Source of the DNA: CAZPBC01 sp964584775
GTDB taxonomy: Bacteria; Chlamydiota; Chlamydiia; Chlamydiales; SLFE01
Direction: 5' to 3'
Assembly: GCA_964584775.1 (NCBI GenBank)
Contig: CAZPBC010000036.1
Coordinates: 1 to 20,258, forward strand
DNA: 20,258 nt
The position numbers were made by a program, and so were the translations under genes. Position 1 is the first letter of the stretch; every line of letters begins with the position of its first letter. Of this stretch, positions 7,078 through 14,735 are shown in pieces. The notes below the pieces were generated by a model. That model had not been told where the DNA came from and made no database searches. It saw only the letters and a list, made by a program, of their open reading frames with translations.

Positions 7078-7670
7078 CGTACTAGCTTCTCATGAAGCAC
7101 AGCACGGTACGGTGCAAGGGCTGGTATTTTATTCTCCCAAGTGCGGAGTGCTGCAAGGTCGGTTTCAGAGAGCGGATTGTCTCGTAAGTCGAGAGTACGG
7201 ATAGAGATAGGGAGTTTAGCTACAAATTCAGCGATTCCACATAAGCCATTTCCTTGCAAAAGGAGCCCTGAGACGCATTTATCAAGGGAGTTTGCAACCG
7301 AGACGAGGTGATCGGTGTCTGTTTCACCAGAGAGGTCGAGGACATATTGTTGCTTATGAGGCTTTAGAGAAGAGACCACCTCTGCTGGAGGGGCGTGTGT
7401 TGTTTGGCTAGGTGCAACGATGGATCTAACTAGATCGGGGTTCGGGAATTTGGCTTTTGGATTCAATTCATCGGCGCGGATTTCTTTCCACCCCCAACCT
7501 CTAGGAAGAGGGGGGAGGCGATCATTGGTAACAGGGACGCCAAGGCGCTTTATTGCGACAGCTTCGACGCCGTCGTCAGAACGATCGTGACTTGTGTCAA
7601 TGTAATAAGGTGGAGGACGATCGTCCGAAATAGTTGAGAAGTGTGGAGAATATACAAGGGCTGTTGACAT
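7074..7670 (-). CDS. Small protein with a leucine-rich-repeat-like segment
   Basis: This is a 198-aa protein with no signal peptide. The N-terminal 60 residues are rich in Pro, Asp and Arg and look disordered. Residues about 108-175 contain LRR-like strands: YVLDLSGETD, SGLLLQGNGL and SIRTLDLRDNPLSETDLAAL. The last fits the LxLxxNxL core. This is about two to three repeats, too few for a full LRR domain unless capped differently. A strong AAAGGAGG Shine-Dalgarno lies before the ATG and overlaps the end of the upstream gene. The stop of the PI-kinase-like gene is only 12 nt upstream, so the pair is an operon. A protein-binding partner or co-secreted effector is the likely role. Confidence 0.75.
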   Translation of the reverse strand: MSTALVYSPHFSTISDDRPPPYYIDTSHDRSDDGVEAVAIKRLGVPVTNDRLPPLPRGWGWKEIRADELNPKAKFPNPDLVRSIVAPSQTTHAPPAEVVSSLKPHKQQYVLDLSGETDTDHLVSVANSLDKCVSGLLLQGNGLCGIAEFVAKLPISIRTLDLRDNPLSETDLAALRTWENKIPALAPYRAVLHEKLVR

Positions 7671-7682
7671 GGTGAACCTCCT

Positions 7683-10031
7683 TTAGAAGACTCGACTTTT
7701 TGCTAGTGAGATAGAGTCACGCAAAAGTCTTGCGCGGATCTCTCTCAGGGTTCTAAGTTCAGCTTCAGTGGCGCACCTTTTTACTTCCGCATCTTGGATG
7801 ATGCTCTGAAGAGTGCGGTATTCGCCTCTGACTATCTGATCTATCCGCGATTCTACCATGGATAGAGCATTATTTGCACTAACACTTTCGTTAAGTATAG
7901 GGTTTGAGTAGGTTACGGCCAAGAAATCAGATTCTTCAAGAGAAAATTTAACTTTATGGAGGAGGGCCTGCGTTTCTGCTATGTCATGTCCTTCATCGTG
8001 GATCCGAGTGAGTCGGCCTTCTGTAAAGGTGAGGATTCCTGCAGCATTTGTGCGGACAGATTGGATGTATTCCTCTTCTTCATGGATATAAAGATGTCCA
8101 TCGCGTCCATAAACGAATCTCACGTCACCGTCGAGGGGAGTCGGAGGCGCGACAGAAAAGCCTCCAAGTAGAGGAAGGGGCTGAAGGCGTCGCGGGTGTT
8201 CTTCGGGAATCAGATGGCCTCTAGGAAGGATGTGTGGGTTGGCCACTCTTCCTCGTCGCCAGATCATCTGTGATCCGGGGTTAGGAATCATTCTTTGGAG
8301 CACTTCCATAAAAGGCGCGAGGTTGGGGTAGCTCAGTTGCCAGAGGCCCCGCAGCGTGGGGGCTTCTTCTTTGAGATAGCCTTGAGCGATCCGGAAACGC
8401 TTTTTCAGCAGTTGGTAAACTTGTGGATGCAGTCGACTGTAGCATGCCTCTTGAAGCTGAACAAATCGCGCTAGCTGTGAGTCGATAGCGATCTGTTTTT
8501 CTTCATCTCTGAGCGTGGTCGATGCACGTGTCCGCTCAACGGCTCTCTTCAGTTTTTGCATTTGGGAGGCTTTTCGATCGAAGAAGGAGCTCGTCGAGAC
8601 GTAGGGTTTCCATTGAGCTTTGACACTCGTCCAGCTCCAGTTGCAAACTCGGCTCTTAAAGCTTTCCGGAATGGGCTCGTTCGCGAGAGGGTGGTCGAGG
8701 AGGAAGGAGCGGAAGGTGGTGCAGACTTTTCCGCCCGGTTTTTGATAAGTGGGAAGGGTGAGTATGCGACCGAGATCCACGTCGTAGAACTCTCCGTCAG
8801 GGCCTTCAACGAGCTGGCGGGTATGCGTGTCACCTGAGTTGAAAAGGATTTCGATAAAGAGGTGTTCGATAAGACTTTCGAGACCTCCAAGTCTGATCAC
8901 AGCGTCTTTGGCTGCGTCATAGCGATCCTGTAGATCGTCAGAGAGAGGAGTCATCTTAAAACGTTGAACGGCCACTTCTCTTTGGACTCTCGTCCAGCGG
9001 CTCCAAACGGTTCCATCCACCGTCGTGCCTGGATCTTTATAGATCCCAGCCAGTCCGACGGGAATGGGACGTCCTTCAACGGTGAGGCCTTGCAACTCAA
9101 AGCGGGTTTTGCGTACAACAAACTTGTCCAGACTGAGTGCTTTGAGAAGGTGGCCGATTAAAACTTCTTTGCTCGCCTCCGCACTCCACTCTTTATAGAC
9201 AAACCCGTCGGGCTTTGTAATGGTTGCCACTTTGTAGGCAGCGTTTAAGACCGTATCACTGGCCGTCGCAGCAACAATGTCTGTCGAAGAGATAAGACGC
9301 TGAAGACCTCGAAGGAGTCTCTCTGGAGTCCGGAAGGGGGTGGCTGCAACAAGCTCAGCATGGACGAGGTAAAATTCTTGAATCTCCTCATCCTCTACAT
9401 AAAGAGCAGGAAACGCACGGTTGAATTCAGAGATGAAATCAAAATGTGATGGGTTTTCAACATCGAGCTGGCTTCGAAGGCGTCCTTCGATTTCATCCTT
9501 TCTGAACATGGTGGGTGCGTTTTCAACAGCTTCGATCGCTTGAGCTAAGCTGGCGAGGCGGACTCGGCAGGCAGGAACGATTGACTTGACCTCGTCAGCA
9601 AGGGCGAGGAGTTTGCTTCGATTGAGGCGCTCTGGTTCAGCACGGAGGCGGTCGCAAACGGCACCAATTTCACTGAGCATCTCCATGGGATCTTCTCCCA
9701 TGGCAAAGCGTCGACCGACCTCTTCCCCGATATATGCGTCAATTTCAGAGGCGACGACCTCTCCTTTCGGTGCCACATGCTCATAGACAGGCTCATAAGG
9801 AAGAAAGTGGTGAGGGGTGAGACGAGCGACAATGTGTTGGCTCCTACCGAGGCGTTCCACGTCCACGCTGTGTCCTTGAGCTCTTGATACAGACTCAACT
9901 CCTGCAGCTAAGATGTGTAGAGCGTGGTTGGTGGTCGCTATCTCAATCTCTCGAGTGAGGTGGACAGGACCTTGTATAGTCCGCTGAGAACGAGAGAGGT
10001 CTGGGGCTTCTGGAATGGTTGGATTTATCAT
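7683..10031 (-). CDS. Large protein with PI3/PI4-kinase-like catalytic loop, putative effector
   Basis: I take the ATG at 10031 (782 aa) because AGGA lies five bases upstream. The frame stays open to 10160, but the extra 43 residues come from AT-rich promoter sequence. No signal peptide or membrane span is visible. Residues 401-406 read DTHTRQ in the context NSGDTHTRQ, and residues 417-421 read DVDLG. GDxHxxN followed 13 residues later by DFG is the catalytic and metal-binding pattern of PI3/PI4-kinases and related atypical kinases. Here Asn is replaced by Gln406 and DFG by DLG (Asp419). Lys280 in FVYKEW is a candidate ATP-binding lysine. The N-terminal third and the C-terminal 250 residues are unrecognised. 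A small LRR-like gene follows in an operon. A phosphoinositide- or protein-directed kinase effector is inferred; Gln406 may reduce or alter activity. Confidence 0.8.
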   Translation of the reverse strand: MINPTIPEAPDLSRSQRTIQGPVHLTREIEIATTNHALHILAAGVESVSRAQGHSVDVERLGRSQHIVARLTPHHFLPYEPVYEHVAPKGEVVASEIDAYIGEEVGRRFAMGEDPMEMLSEIGAVCDRLRAEPERLNRSKLLALADEVKSIVPACRVRLASLAQAIEAVENAPTMFRKDEIEGRLRSQLDVENPSHFDFISEFNRAFPALYVEDEEIQEFYLVHAELVAATPFRTPERLLRGLQRLISSTDIVAATASDTVLNAAYKVATITKPDGFVYKEWSAEASKEVLIGHLLKALSLDKFVVRKTRFELQGLTVEGRPIPVGLAGIYKDPGTTVDGTVWSRWTRVQREVAVQRFKMTPLSDDLQDRYDAAKDAVIRLGGLESLIEHLFIEILFNSGDTHTRQLVEGPDGEFYDVDLGRILTLPTYQKPGGKVCTTFRSFLLDHPLANEPIPESFKSRVCNWSWTSVKAQWKPYVSTSSFFDRKASQMQKLKRAVERTRASTTLRDEEKQIAIDSQLARFVQLQEACYSRLHPQVYQLLKKRFRIAQGYLKEEAPTLRGLWQLSYPNLAPFMEVLQRMIPNPGSQMIWRRGRVANPHILPRGHLIPEEHPRRLQPLPLLGGFSVAPPTPLDGDVRFVYGRDGHLYIHEEEEYIQSVRTNAAGILTFTEGRLTRIHDEGHDIAETQALLHKVKFSLEESDFLAVTYSNPILNESVSANNALSMVESRIDQIVRGEYRTLQSIIQDAEVKRCATEAELRTLREIRARLLRDSISLAKSRVF

Positions 10032-10196
10032 ACTTATCCTAAGAAGGATAACATAGATATTTTTATAAAACAAGTGAAGATAATTTTTTAAAACAGGTTC
10101 AATTAATATTTTTAATATGGTATTTTCTTGTACTTGTTTGAAATTTTTAAACCCCGCCACGAAGGCATAGGGGTCAAAACTTGGTATAGAATTTTC

Positions 10197-11012
10197 ATGA
10201 GATATACTTTTCTAGCCTCTAGCTTTTTTCTTATTTTTGCTTCCTTTGTTGAGGCACGACCAGCCCACTGCTGTTGTTTTCAGGGGTTTTATGGTGGGGC
10301 TGCAGTGGGAGTTGCTTCGAACCATGCTCGGGCGGATGTCCGATCCGGTTTTTCTAACCTATTTTCGATTGCAAATGCTTCTCGTATTGACTCAAGCCGC
10401 ATTCAAGAGGTGTATGACACTGTTCCTTTGTTGGATCTTCATCTTGGTTGGGGATAGCAGTGCTCTTCTTGGTTTTATTTTGGTGCAAGACTCGGTGTGA
10501 CCTTCTCTTCTTTTGAGATGAGTGCGATGAGTGATACCCAATTTAACATCTTAGGTGGGTCGGTTTTTCAAAATATCTTGCAGGATACGGTTCAGATTTC
10601 CATGAATACTGCGGAAGGGACATTTGACTTCAAGCCTGGCTACATTTTAGGAGAGAGGACAATGTTGTTTGGGATTGTGGGTGCTGCGTACAATCAACAG
10701 TGTCTAAAGGGTTTCTCAGATGTGATTTACAGCTCTGATGCTTTGAATTTCAGGATAGAAAATCGACTGGCGGTTGAGCGGACACGCACCACTGTTGGGT
10801 TAAGGGGGGGATTCGGTCTTGAGCAGAAGATCAACCACTGCATGAGTGTGAGCTTCATGTATGTCTACACCCACTACAATTGTCCTGTTGAAGTCTCCGG
10901 TGCCGTTCCGATCCAAACTCTTTTCGGTGAAATTCAGGATGGACATGATGGAATTTTTAAGGCTCACGTAAACAAACAAGTGACCTCTATGGGTTGCTCT
11001 TATTATTTCTAG
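10197..11012 (+). pseudogene. Outer-membrane beta-barrel protein interrupted by an in-frame amber codon
   Basis: One reading frame runs from ATG 10197 to 11012, broken only by TAG at 10455-10457 (codon 87). Both sides match the neighbouring barrel protein at 11020. Before the stop there is LHLGWG; after it come QCSSWFYFGARLGV and GLRGGFGLEQKI, with a C-terminal YYF. The aligned position in the neighbour (SFGWGRQFCSS) is Arg, so the ancestral codon may have been CAG, AAG or similar. The first 20 residues form a signal peptide ending VEA. The product would be a 271-residue small barrel inserted by the Bam machinery. The rest shows no frameshift or second stop, so the mutation is recent, is read through, or is a sequence error. 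An internal start at 10497 would lack a signal peptide and half the barrel. Confidence 0.75.
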
Positions 11013-11019
11013 GTTTTGG

Positions 11020-11808
11020 ATGAGGGGATTCTTAGCGCTATTATTTCTATTTAGTCTTCAGTTAGAGGCTTACACGCCTTTTAATGGTCTTTATGCGTCC
11101 ATGGATATTGGGCCGGTCTATAATCAGATTGAGATCAATGACTTCATTGCAGATCTTGGTTTTCTGGATCTAAGTGACATCAACACTTTAGAGACTGAAT
11201 TTTCCCATACGGCGGAAGAGATGGCTCCTTCAGTTGGGCTCTCTTTCGGATGGGGAAGACAATTTTGTTCTTCCCTCTATTTTGGTGTGTGTGCTGGAGT
11301 CCATCTTTGTGAGTTTGATGTGCATGCTCGCTTCCAAGCTGACTTTCAGTTGGTCGGAGACGACCCTTTGCTAAACCGCATCAAGGATAGGAACCGTGTC
11401 TCTTTAAACTTCTGTGAGTACACGGTCGATGCAAGACCAGGCTTTGTGGTTGGTTGTGACACGTTGCTTTTTGGAATTGGTGGTCTTGCTTTTAACCGGA
11501 TCTCTTTGGATTGCGAGACGGAAGGGGTTTTAGTGACGAATAGTGTGGATGAGGCAGTCATGACCCCCACTTCAGAAGCGTTGACGACTTTAGGTCTACG
11601 TGGAGGATTTGGGCTGGAACAGAAAATCAGTCCCTGCGTCAGTGTTGTTTTGACCTATGTCTATACTCATTATCTTGTCAGGCCGAGTGCGATGCAGAAG
11701 CGGATCGTGAGGGACGCGAATGGAATGGATATTTTTAGTGTTCTTTCCAGCACACAGGCGCGGGCGCGGCGTCAGTCGACCTCTATAGGGCTTTCGTACT
11801 ACTTCTAG
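11020..11808 (+). CDS. Small outer-membrane beta-barrel protein, tandem paralogue
   Basis: This is a 262-aa protein with a signal peptide (residues 1-17, LQLEA) and alternating amphipathic strands. It ends SIGLSYYF, and the terminal Phe is the usual Bam recognition signal of outer-membrane barrels. The size fits an 8-strand OmpA/OmpX-like barrel. It shares GLRGGFGLEQKI, YVYTHY and the YYF end with the interrupted gene just upstream, which ends 7 nt before this start, so the two are tandem duplicates in one operon. Loops differ strongly between them, as expected for surface-exposed regions. Its 3' end overlaps the convergent hydrolase gene by 26 nt. It is a candidate surface antigen or adhesin. 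Confidence 0.8.
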   Translation: MRGFLALLFLFSLQLEAYTPFNGLYASMDIGPVYNQIEINDFIADLGFLDLSDINTLETEFSHTAEEMAPSVGLSFGWGRQFCSSLYFGVCAGVHLCEFDVHARFQADFQLVGDDPLLNRIKDRNRVSLNFCEYTVDARPGFVVGCDTLLFGIGGLAFNRISLDCETEGVLVTNSVDEAVMTPTSEALTTLGLRGGFGLEQKISPCVSVVLTYVYTHYLVRPSAMQKRIVRDANGMDIFSVLSSTQARARRQSTSIGLSYYF

Positions 11809-12820
11809 ACTTTCCTTCGGCAGTGATCTCTCCTGAAGGAGTGGAGAGGGGAAGAACTCCTTTTCCGGGTTTCATTTCAAAAGCCACGAAACGTCCCCAG
11901 GAATTTTCTTGGAAAAGCTGATCCCCATGTTCTTTTGGACCGCCGCAAGGCCAACCGTAGGCGTACCAAAATTCACGGGTGGAGGGCTCTAGAATTTCAG
12001 CGCTGACCGTTCCCCAGGGAAGGTCCTCTTTAGGATAGACGTCTGACTTCCTAGTGCCGTGGTTACAGATCGAGTAGCCCCAGGCGGCAAGGATTGGGTT
12101 GGACATCGGGTCACGTTCACGGTTTTGATGGTCCGAGAGGAGCTCAGCAAGACTTTTGACATCGAGTTTTCCTTCTAACTGTCTCGCAAGGTCAACTCCA
12201 CGGGAGCGGCGCGCGGCATTGTTATTTTCCTTGTCGGTGATGAGCGTGTGAGGGGCGTTGTAGTGGACAAGGGACTTTGAGAGGTAGCAGTTAACCGCAA
12301 AAACAGCGCCGGGGTTTTGAGGGTCGTGGCGTTCATAAATGGAGATGCCGTGGTTGCCGACTTCCAAATGAGCGAGGTTACCCTCAGCGTCGGCCATGAG
12401 CACCGAGTAAGCGGGGGTCACGCGTCCCTTAGATTGGAAGAGATCGATCGCCTCCTCCACCGTTTTACAGCGCTTCATCATCTCTTCGGTGATGTCAGCA
12501 TAAGGCGTCGAGGTTTCATGGGGAGCTTGGTCAGGATCTTCGATCACCATCGCACAGGTAAAAGCGAGTCCTGCTTCATTGATGCCACGTGTGGTTTCCC
12601 CAGGTCTTGCAAAATACCCCCGTTCGGTCAGCGTGTGCTCACTTGTCGAAACCAACTCTGTGCCTAGATGGGCGAGCGCTCCTTCAGGATGGACACTTTT
12701 CATGAAGGTGCGCACATCGTAAGGGTCATCACTGACACTTCCTAAAAGCGCTTTTCCGGATAGGGTCCAGCCTGGGCCCGTCACTCCCACTAAAAAACAG
12801 CCGCTCATTTTCTGTTCCAT
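11783..12820 (-). CDS. Ntn-hydrolase of the C45/C69 linear amide hydrolase group
   Basis: This 345-aa protein hydrolyses or transfers linear amides by family analogy. Relatives include acyl-CoA:6-aminopenicillanate acyltransferase-like and dipeptidase-like enzymes. Cys8 in MSGCFLVGVTG is the candidate N-terminal nucleophile, exposed after removal of a short propeptide. Further family features are SDDPYD near residues 30-35 (aligned with the usual RNxD region), TRGINEAGLAFT (residues about 77-88), and AVNCYLS followed by an NNAARRSR segment. There is no signal peptide, so it is probably cytoplasmic. Starts at 12820 and 12808 are both possible; GAGGG lies just before the first. The substrate cannot be told from sequence. 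Confidence 0.8.
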   Translation of the reverse strand: MEQKMSGCFLVGVTGPGWTLSGKALLGSVSDDPYDVRTFMKSVHPEGALAHLGTELVSTSEHTLTERGYFARPGETTRGINEAGLAFTCAMVIEDPDQAPHETSTPYADITEEMMKRCKTVEEAIDLFQSKGRVTPAYSVLMADAEGNLAHLEVGNHGISIYERHDPQNPGAVFAVNCYLSKSLVHYNAPHTLITDKENNNAARRSRGVDLARQLEGKLDVKSLAELLSDHQNRERDPMSNPILAAWGYSICNHGTRKSDVYPKEDLPWGTVSAEILEPSTREFWYAYGWPCGGPKEHGDQLFQENSWGRFVAFEMKPGKGVLPLSTPSGEITAEGKSRSSTKAL

Positions 12821-12869
12821 ATGCCCTCAAACTGTGCTAGAATTTTACCTTTCACGATGACACGTAAGA

Positions 12870-12899
12870 TTGTCAAAAATGTGTTTCATCCCCTTTATA
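12870..12899 (+). promoter_or_regulatory. Candidate sigma-70-type promoter for the exported-protein/serine hydrolase unit
   Basis: TTGTCA (12870-12875) and TTTATA (12894-12899) are separated by 18 nt and lie just upstream of the ATG at 12918. The leader would be very short (about 10 nt) with only TTAGG as a Shine-Dalgarno. Confidence 0.35.
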
Positions 12900-12917
12900 C
12901 GAAATAGTTAGGTTATT

Positions 12918-13505
12918 ATGTGTAAATTAAAAATGTTTTTCCTCCTCTCCTTGTCGGCTTGCTTCTCTCTCACAGCAGAAGAAGATTTGATAGAGATCCA
13001 TCTTGAAGAAGACGTGGAGGTTGAGGTGGACCACCGCAACCATGTTGTCAAAGAGGTGGTTGAAGGTGGGGTGATTCTACTTGAGAATGGCTACTTTTTT
13101 TGTTACTTGGGGGACGATGAGATCATAGAAAAGCTCCATCCTGGAACGCCGCTTTATATCGGCGTTGTCTACCAAGAACCGCTTTTTCGTCTGATTGCAT
13201 ACCCTCAGCGTCACCTGCAGGTGAGCTACTATGTTGAAATTCCAGGTGAAACGAAAGACCTTTTGCTCAAGATCGAGCAGATCCAATGCGACTCCACCGT
13301 GACGCATCTGGTTTTAAGTGATGGGTCATCCTGGAAAGAGGTGAGTGGTCTGCCCGCGACACACCACTGGAAGGAAGGAGAGCGGGTCCTTTTTTCTAGA
13401 GATCCCATCTTTAATGGAAATCCCCAATTGATAAACGTCGATCTCTCTCCTGAAATAGAGGGGCGAGACTATCGCATCGCAAGAGTGAAGGAAATGAATG
13501 AGTAG
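12918..13505 (+). CDS. Exported protein of unknown function
   Basis: This is a 195-aa protein with a hydrophobic N-terminus. The signal could end at LTA (residue 20), or at the lipobox-like LSAC with Cys15 as a lipidated residue; the sequence does not decide. An acidic stretch follows (EEDVEVEVDH), then a mostly beta-predicted body with LYIGVVYQEPLFRLIAYPQ and QVSYYVEIPGETKDLLLKI. I recognise no family. Its stop overlaps the start of the serine hydrolase gene by 8 nt, so the two are translated together and probably act in the same compartment. Confidence 0.75.
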   Translation: MCKLKMFFLLSLSACFSLTAEEDLIEIHLEEDVEVEVDHRNHVVKEVVEGGVILLENGYFFCYLGDDEIIEKLHPGTPLYIGVVYQEPLFRLIAYPQRHLQVSYYVEIPGETKDLLLKIEQIQCDSTVTHLVLSDGSSWKEVSGLPATHHWKEGERVLFSRDPIFNGNPQLINVDLSPEIEGRDYRIARVKEMNE

Positions 13506-14667
13506 AAGTTGGTTTTGTCTATTTAGCCTCGTGACAGCGACATTAGCTGGCGAGCTGATGGTGGGGTCTCCTCCTGCCGAGTCTGATCAGGTGACCCTCG
13601 ACAATTGGATTCTGTCTCCTTACAACCGTTGGGGCTATGTCAACGTCCGCCGTCTTTTTCCTACCGCTGAAGTCAAGGGGAACCGCTTGACTCCTCCTCT
13701 TGAAAAGAAAGAGACCGCTTTGATGGAGAGAAAAGTCTCTATGTTTGACGGGGAAGAGTGGAGCTTGAGAGACCTTTTTGCAAAGGCTGATACGGATGGG
13801 CTGATCGTGCTTCATCAGGGGAAGGTGGTTGCTGAAGAGTACTACAATTTAACGAAACCTGACTCGAAACATGTCCTCTACTCGATCACAAAGTCGATTG
13901 TTGGAACGTTAGCAGGCCTTTATGTCGAAGAGGGACGTCTTGATCCAGAGGCTTTGGTCGTGAAATATGTCCCGGAACTTGTCGGGAGTGGTTATGAGGA
14001 AGCAACCGTGCAAAATGTGCTCGATATGGGTGTCGATCTAGAGGAGCGAGCTGATGAGGAGTTCACCTCTTTTAACCAAGAGCGATGGAGTGTTTACAAG
14101 TATGTTGCCACTCTTGCTGCTGGAGAGGCTGAGCATGGAAAGGTCTTCGAGTACCGGAGTCCAAATGCGTGTGTGATGGGTTGGATTCTAGAGAAGATTG
14201 GAGGAAAACCTCTCACTGACCTGATCAGTGAACGTCTTTGGATTCCTATGGGAGCAGAAGACTCGATGGATGCGGTCGTCGACTTTGTAGGGACTCCAGT
14301 CTGTTCAGGCGGGTTTTCTGCAACGCTGCGTGATATGGCGCGTTTTGGCTTGCTCATTCAACAAGGGGGAAAGGGGGTGGTTCCTTCTGAGTGGGTTGAA
14401 GACATCCGCTACTCCGGGGATAAAGAGGCCTTTAGTCGGGGAGAGCTGAGCCTTTACATGCCTGGGGGTGCTTATCGGAATTTTTGGTGGATCAAGCCCG
14501 ATGGATCGATTGCAGGAATTGGAGCCTATGGCCAACTCCTCTATATCAATTTTGAAGAGGAGCTGGTGGTTGTCAAGTTGGCTTCTCAGGAGGATTATCG
14601 TGATCTGGAGGCTTACTTTCTTACCGAAGAAGGCATCCGTGAAATCCGCAAAGCTCTAATTAAATAA
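13498..14667 (+). CDS. Exported serine hydrolase, class-C beta-lactamase / NylB-like
   Basis: This is a 389-aa protein with a signal peptide (LVTATLAGE, cleavage near residue 18). The nucleophile motif SITK is at residues 129-132 (S-x-x-K). A second motif, YRSPN, is at 219-223 in FEYRSPNACVMGWILE, followed by GGFSATLRDMARFGLL, which is highly typical of the 6-aminohexanoate-dimer hydrolase (NylB)/EstB branch. GAYGQ near 340 replaces the KTG box. These enzymes cleave esters, amides or D-amino-acid peptides, so a periplasmic esterase or peptidase is more likely than a true beta-lactamase. AAGGAAA precedes the start, inside the upstream gene, and translation is coupled by an 8-nt overlap. Confidence 0.9.
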   Translation: MSRSWFCLFSLVTATLAGELMVGSPPAESDQVTLDNWILSPYNRWGYVNVRRLFPTAEVKGNRLTPPLEKKETALMERKVSMFDGEEWSLRDLFAKADTDGLIVLHQGKVVAEEYYNLTKPDSKHVLYSITKSIVGTLAGLYVEEGRLDPEALVVKYVPELVGSGYEEATVQNVLDMGVDLEERADEEFTSFNQERWSVYKYVATLAAGEAEHGKVFEYRSPNACVMGWILEKIGGKPLTDLISERLWIPMGAEDSMDAVVDFVGTPVCSGGFSATLRDMARFGLLIQQGGKGVVPSEWVEDIRYSGDKEAFSRGELSLYMPGGAYRNFWWIKPDGSIAGIGAYGQLLYINFEEELVVVKLASQEDYRDLEAYFLTEEGIREIRKALIK

Positions 14668-14669
14668 AG

Positions 14670-14699
14670 TTGACAGCCTCCTTTGTTTTAAGGTACAAA
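14670..14699 (+). promoter_or_regulatory. Candidate promoter for the exported glycosyltransferase
   Basis: A consensus TTGACA (14670-14675) is followed after 18 nt by TACAAA (14694-14699). It begins 2 nt after the stop of the serine hydrolase and lies 37 nt before the chosen start. The box and its flank (TTGACAGCCT) recur before the SnoaL-like gene at 17037. Confidence 0.5.
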
Positions 14700-14735
14700 C
14701 GTCCTATTAAAATTTCTATTTGGGAGGAGTCAATA

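Noticed and set aside
8549..9898. Open frames on either strand inside the PI-kinase-like gene
   Set aside because: They are shadows of the long reverse gene, without Shine-Dalgarno or recognisable domains.
10032..10160. Upstream extension of the PI-kinase-like gene
   Set aside because: The 43 extra codons come from AT-rich promoter DNA, and the ATG at 10031 has the Shine-Dalgarno.
10151..10174. ACCCC...GGGGT inverted repeat before the interrupted barrel gene
   Set aside because: The arms are only 5 bp with a 14-nt loop, which is too weak to call a regulatory structure.
10497..11012. A separate 171-aa gene with its own start
   Set aside because: It is in the same frame as the upstream piece, lacks a Shine-Dalgarno and signal peptide, and completes the barrel interrupted at 10455.
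13498..14667. True beta-lactamase (antibiotic resistance)
   Set aside because: It has the S-x-x-K and Y-x-S-x-N pattern of the NylB/EstB esterase-amidase branch and no KTG box.
14670..14735. Upstream extension of the glycosyltransferase
   Set aside because: It would start inside the TTGACA box and hide the signal peptide; GGGAGGAG supports the start at 14736.
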